Assembly: GCA_025617745.1 (NCBI GenBank)
Contig: CM046863.1
Coordinates: 620,001-684,000, forward strand
Source: Heliocidaris erythrogramma
Taxonomy: Eukaryota > Echinodermata > Echinoidea > Camarodonta > Echinometridae
Direction: 5' to 3'
DNA: 64,000 nt
The number at the start of each line of letters is the position of its first letter. Position 1 is the stretch's first letter. The notes below the pieces were generated by a model. That model saw nothing but the letters and a program-made list of their open reading frames with translations, did no database searches and had not been told where the DNA came from. Position numbers and translations under genes: made by a program. Positions 60,730-64,000 of the stretch are shown here, piece by piece.

Positions 60730-61085
60730 GTACTCATAAAGTTCAACACTTTCCTAAACATAAAAAAAAATATATTTTAGCTAAAGATGTCTTGGCAGTG
60801 ATTATCATATACACAGGAGTCCTTTCTTATGCAAAAATAACAGTAAATACTTTTTGCATTTAATTATATAGTTGCTCACTCAACCATGACATGGTGAACA
60901 CATATTTTGCTAGAAAATTTCAAATTTTCTCACTAAGCTCAACTGGACTCTAAATATCAAATTTGGCAATTTTTTGGCAATAAGTTTACTACACCGTTAA
61001 GAAATTTTAAAAGTGTTGGGGGCATGCAAGGGGTCAAACAATAGTTGATTAATAAAGTGCTTATTTCTTTCTTTTTTTCCAACAG

Positions 61086-61420
61086 ATGTTCAGTAAGGAA
61101 TAGCACCTTGGTCTGCATGGCTACGGTTCGTCAAGAAGGAGGGAACTATCACCCAGGACCACGGCCACACCTTCACCAGCCAAAGCCAGGGGAGATACAC
61201 CGAGTGGTGATTAGGAAGAAGTTGAAACGACAAGCCAAGCAACATCCATTCAAGTCAGGTCAAGTAATTGCAGAGGAAGTCCTACTTTCCCAAGGTCAAC
61301 TACAGCATGCACCAAAGCTTAATAGCATGGCGAGGATGGCCAATCGTAGAAAGGAGCAGCGGAAGCCCAAAGAACCAACTTCTCTGGACTTTGACCTACG
61401 AGAAGACTTCATTCCTGATG
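61086..61420 (+). CDS. FLYWCH/MULE gene, exon e (zinc ligands of FLYWCH)
   Basis: Continues with CSVRNSTLVCMATV and then HLH, giving the C-C-H-H ligands of a FLYWCH finger, a DNA- or protein-binding domain found in transposases and in host proteins. After it come RKKLKRQAKQHPFKSGQVIA and KPKEPTSLDFDL, a segment I recall between the FLYWCH finger and the MULE domain in invertebrate proteins. Donor GTAAGA at 61421 leaves one base. Confidence 0.88.
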
Positions 61421-61845
61421 GTAAGAAAACAAGAAATAATTTTCATTGTTAATATTTGCATACAAATGTTCTGATCTTGCTTCGCCCCAACACCTAATGT
61501 CAGTTAAAGAAAAAAATTGAATTCCCAGTAAATACCTGGCATAATTTTGTTTCCCAGAATCAGGTTCATCTTAACTGTTGTGCTGTGCTGGTTAAGAACA
61601 GTGAAAGGCCAAAACTTGGAATCCCAAATTGTACATCATTGTACATTTATTTCCTAATTTTTTAGGTAATTCTCATAGATGTACTTTATTTTCTTTAACT
61701 TAAATAATTATCCAAATTTATATAATTCAAATTTTAATTTAATTATTCAAGGAAAATCCCACATGAACAGTAATTATGGTATTACTAGGAAATCGTTAAT
61801 GCAAATTTGAAAGTTCTTAAACAATGCCCATACATTCTGTTGCAG

Positions 61846-61935
61846 GTTTTCTAGTGAACTGTAATAATGGCTACAAATGAGCAACTTACTCTATTAGCAA
61901 GGGCTAGGACCTGGTATATTGATGGTACCTTCAAG
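61846..61935 (+). pseudogene. FLYWCH/MULE gene, exon f (first catalytic Asp)
   Basis: Entered in phase it reads GFLVNCN, then a stop follows in that frame; shifted by one base it gives MATNEQLTLLARARTWYIDG and DGTFK, where the Asp of DGTF is the first acidic residue of the MULE catalytic triad. A frameshift or small deletion therefore lies near 61865. Donor GTAAGT. Confidence 0.75.
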
Positions 61936-62410
61936 GTAAGTACATGTAAAATATTTATATACAAATGGCTAAGTCAGCTCCAACAAAAAGTTTAGTTAAA
62001 TAAATATAGAAATTTCAATCTAGCATAATACTAAAAATGTCATAGAAATGATACAGGTTAAATGTTATGTTTTTGTTAATTTCTTTTCTTATTCAAATCA
62101 ACTATTCATTGCAGTGAACTTGACCTTTAAGTTATACCAGATCAGATTTTCAATTTCAACAATAAATGCAACTACGCCACTCCTTGGGGAGTATATCTTT
62201 TTTCTTCAATTAAAAAAAAATGAAAGTAGTATGAAAGGCTTTACTTACTCAAACAATATAAGTGTGTAAGTGTAATGTAGTGTGTAAGTGTAATGTAATA
62301 TGTACAGGCAATTCTTATCAATTAATATTAATTAATTTCATCTGAAATGCAAAGAAATCATATCTATTATAGGAACATTAAACATACTTTAATTTTTTTC
62401 TCTCTCATAG

Positions 62411-62631
62411 GTGGTAAGAGAGCCATTTCATCAACTTGTCTCCATACACGCCTTTGCGAAAAATGGAGACTTCCAAAAGCAATTCCCCCTGGGATACCTA
62501 CTCCTCTCACGGAGTATAAGGCAGCATTGCAGGCCTTAAAAGAGGCACTACCTACACAGGCCAATGTTCAAGAGGTCATGATGGACTTCGAAAAGGGACT
62601 TTGGAAGGCTGTCCGTCAGGTTTTCCCAGAG
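62411..62631 (+). pseudogene. FLYWCH/MULE gene, exon g (second catalytic Asp)
   Basis: Phase 0 entry gives VVREPFHQLVSIHAFAKNGD and QFPLGYLLLSR; near 62512 the frame shifts and continues as EYKAALQALKEALP and VMMDFEKGLWKAVRQVFPE. MDFE carries the second acidic residue of the transposase. Expression would need the shift to be corrected or bypassed. Confidence 0.82.
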
Positions 62632-62862
62632 GTATATTTTTTTGTTTGCAGCTACCAAACCAAATCAACTTCAAGTTGATATAATGATTGATTAAATGTT
62701 TCATACCAAAAACATGAATTTAAATGGTATATTCTGCCCAATTGTAAGGATTCATCTGTAGTAAAAAAACAAATAATAACTTGACTAGTTGAGGGACATT
62801 TATACTCCATAATAAATTGAAAATTGAATACTATTTACGAGTCTTTTCTTGTTCTTTTTCAG

Positions 62863-63069
62863 GTCCGCATTCTCGGCTGTGCCTTCCATTGGAAGCAGGC
62901 TGTTTGGCGTCACATGCAGCAAGTGGGATGCACCAACCTGTACAGAAGAGTTCAAGACACCCGGCAAGTGATGAAGGAGCTGCTATACCTGCCGTAGTTG
63001 GCTGCAGAACAGATTGTGCCTGTGTTTGAGGAAATGCGTCAATCTAATGATGATCAGAGGTTGGAAGTG
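62863..63069 (+). pseudogene. FLYWCH/MULE gene, exon h (CxxHW motif, in-frame stop)
   Basis: Begins VRILGCAFHWKQAVWRHMQQ; CAFHW is the CxxH motif typical of MULE transposases between the second Asp and the Glu. An in-frame TAG at 62995-62997 interrupts LYLP-LAAEQIVPVFEEM. The frame then continues open to a GTAATA donor at 63070. Confidence 0.82.
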
Positions 63070-63656
63070 GTAATAATGCTTTCACCACTTAAAAAAAGAC
63101 AGAATGGGTAAATCCAGTTAAATCTGGATAAGATGACTTTTCATAATTGCCCTACTCGAAGCATTTTTTTAGAACAGAATGATGTTTTTACCTCGTCTTA
63201 GTTTCCTATTAAAGTTGAACAAATTTCTGTAGACCAAAGAGATTCGACTTCGGCAGAGTTACCTTTCTTTCAAAAAAGGCATGCACATTTATATAATTTT
63301 ACAGTGATTGGATATCAGATTGCAACAAAGATTATATTCTGAAAAAAAAATAGTCAGGCAATGACCACATTACATTTTTAAATGCAAACATTATCCAATA
63401 AAACAAAAGTTTGTTTTATATTTAACTGTTTTAGGGCATAGACCTCTACATTCATATAATTTGGAAAAGAAGATTTTGTAGTATGCAAGTATGGGGAAAG
63501 TCATGAATCATAAAATAGCATATTTTTGGTAGCAGAAAATCATGTGAAAAATTTTTTTTCCAAAGTGGCCGTAATAGCAGCATTGTGGTTACCTTCCTTT
63601 TTTTCCTTTTTCATTCATGTTATTAGGTATTTTCAGGTTATTTTTATGTTATTCAG

Positions 63657-63990
63657 GTACCTGAATGAGACTTGGATTAGGAATCCCAGCTACCCAATCG
63701 AAGCCTGGTCGGCATATGGACGAGCTGTCAGAACAAATAATGACTGTGAAGGCTGGCATCATCGCCTTAATGGAAGGGCTGGCGGGAAGGCCAAAGAGGC
63801 AGCGGTTGTTGACATGACCTCAGGTTACCCTTATCAACCTGAAGAGACTGTCAAAGAGGATGAAAATGCAGGGACATGTTTTTCGGTTGTTTTTCGGTTG
63901 TGGGCGCAGTATGAAGATGGTTCTAAGACTGCAACAGAGCTGTTGAGGGCATGTTCTCATGTTCATGGGAATGTCAACGTTCCACAGTAA
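63657..63990 (+). pseudogene. FLYWCH/MULE gene, last exon seen
   Basis: After a TATTCAG acceptor the frame reads YLNETWIRNPSYPIEAWSAY and AVRTNNDCEGWHHRLNGRA; the NND-EGWH-RLN block is the conserved end of the MULE core. The entry phase does not match exon h, so a short exon between them is missing or altered. After GGKAKEA the sequence no longer resembles the family and ends at a stop at 63988-63990. Confidence 0.75.
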
Positions 63991-64000
63991 CTGCAAAAAT

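Overview
This window looks like nuclear DNA of a marine invertebrate, most likely an echinoderm and perhaps a sea urchin. That is inferred from spliced metazoan-type exons, dense transposon-derived repeats, many long C or G homopolymers and frequent TACATGTA/AGGCCTA words; no marker fixes the species. Real coding sequence is sparse. The window also holds two runs of exactly 500 N (4901-5400 and 46036-46535), which look like assembly gaps of unknown true size.

Region by region: (1) 1-3086 carries two exons of a GPATCH1-like spliceosome-associated protein on the + strand, separated by an intron holding a dispersed element with five ~340 bp tandem copies. (2) 5401-21984 is a direct tandem array (macrosatellite) of seven 1.7-3.3 kb units. 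Each unit has a tRNA-like module with an oligo-T stretch behind it, about four TGACGTCA palindromes, a CpG-rich hairpin and other short hairpins; most also carry an ATG/ATC-rich minisatellite, and several carry extra 57-60 bp hairpin cassettes. A decayed non-LTR retrotransposon interrupts the array at about 21985. (3) 23250-30000 holds an eighth unit fragment, an unclassified dispersed repeat, a second 5'-truncated non-LTR retrotransposon with a duplicated 3' tail, three adjoining short tandem arrays (one built of 16 bp palindromes) and a purine tract. (4) 30000-50800 is mostly non-coding: MITE-like elements, tRNA-derived SINEs, tandem repeats, an inverted second copy of the dispersed repeat, an isolated macrosatellite-unit fragment, and a broken coding fragment at 42650-43165 (- strand). 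(5) 50843-52261 (- strand) is a 408-codon reading frame plus a frameshifted N-terminal piece. It probably belongs to the same multi-copy uncharacterised family as the 42.7 kb fragment, of which it would be the N-terminal part. (6) 58612-63990 (+ strand) is a multi-exon gene with the end of a PHD-like finger, a FLYWCH zinc finger and a MULE-type transposase domain; its 5' exons join in phase, but the transposase part has two frameshifts and an in-frame stop.

No operon-like cooperation exists here. The most distinctive object is the 16 kb macrosatellite: it combines a pol III-like module, a dense array of cAMP-response-element palindromes and hairpins whose two arms have changed together. It has the strongest claim in the window to be an undescribed system, but any function is inference.
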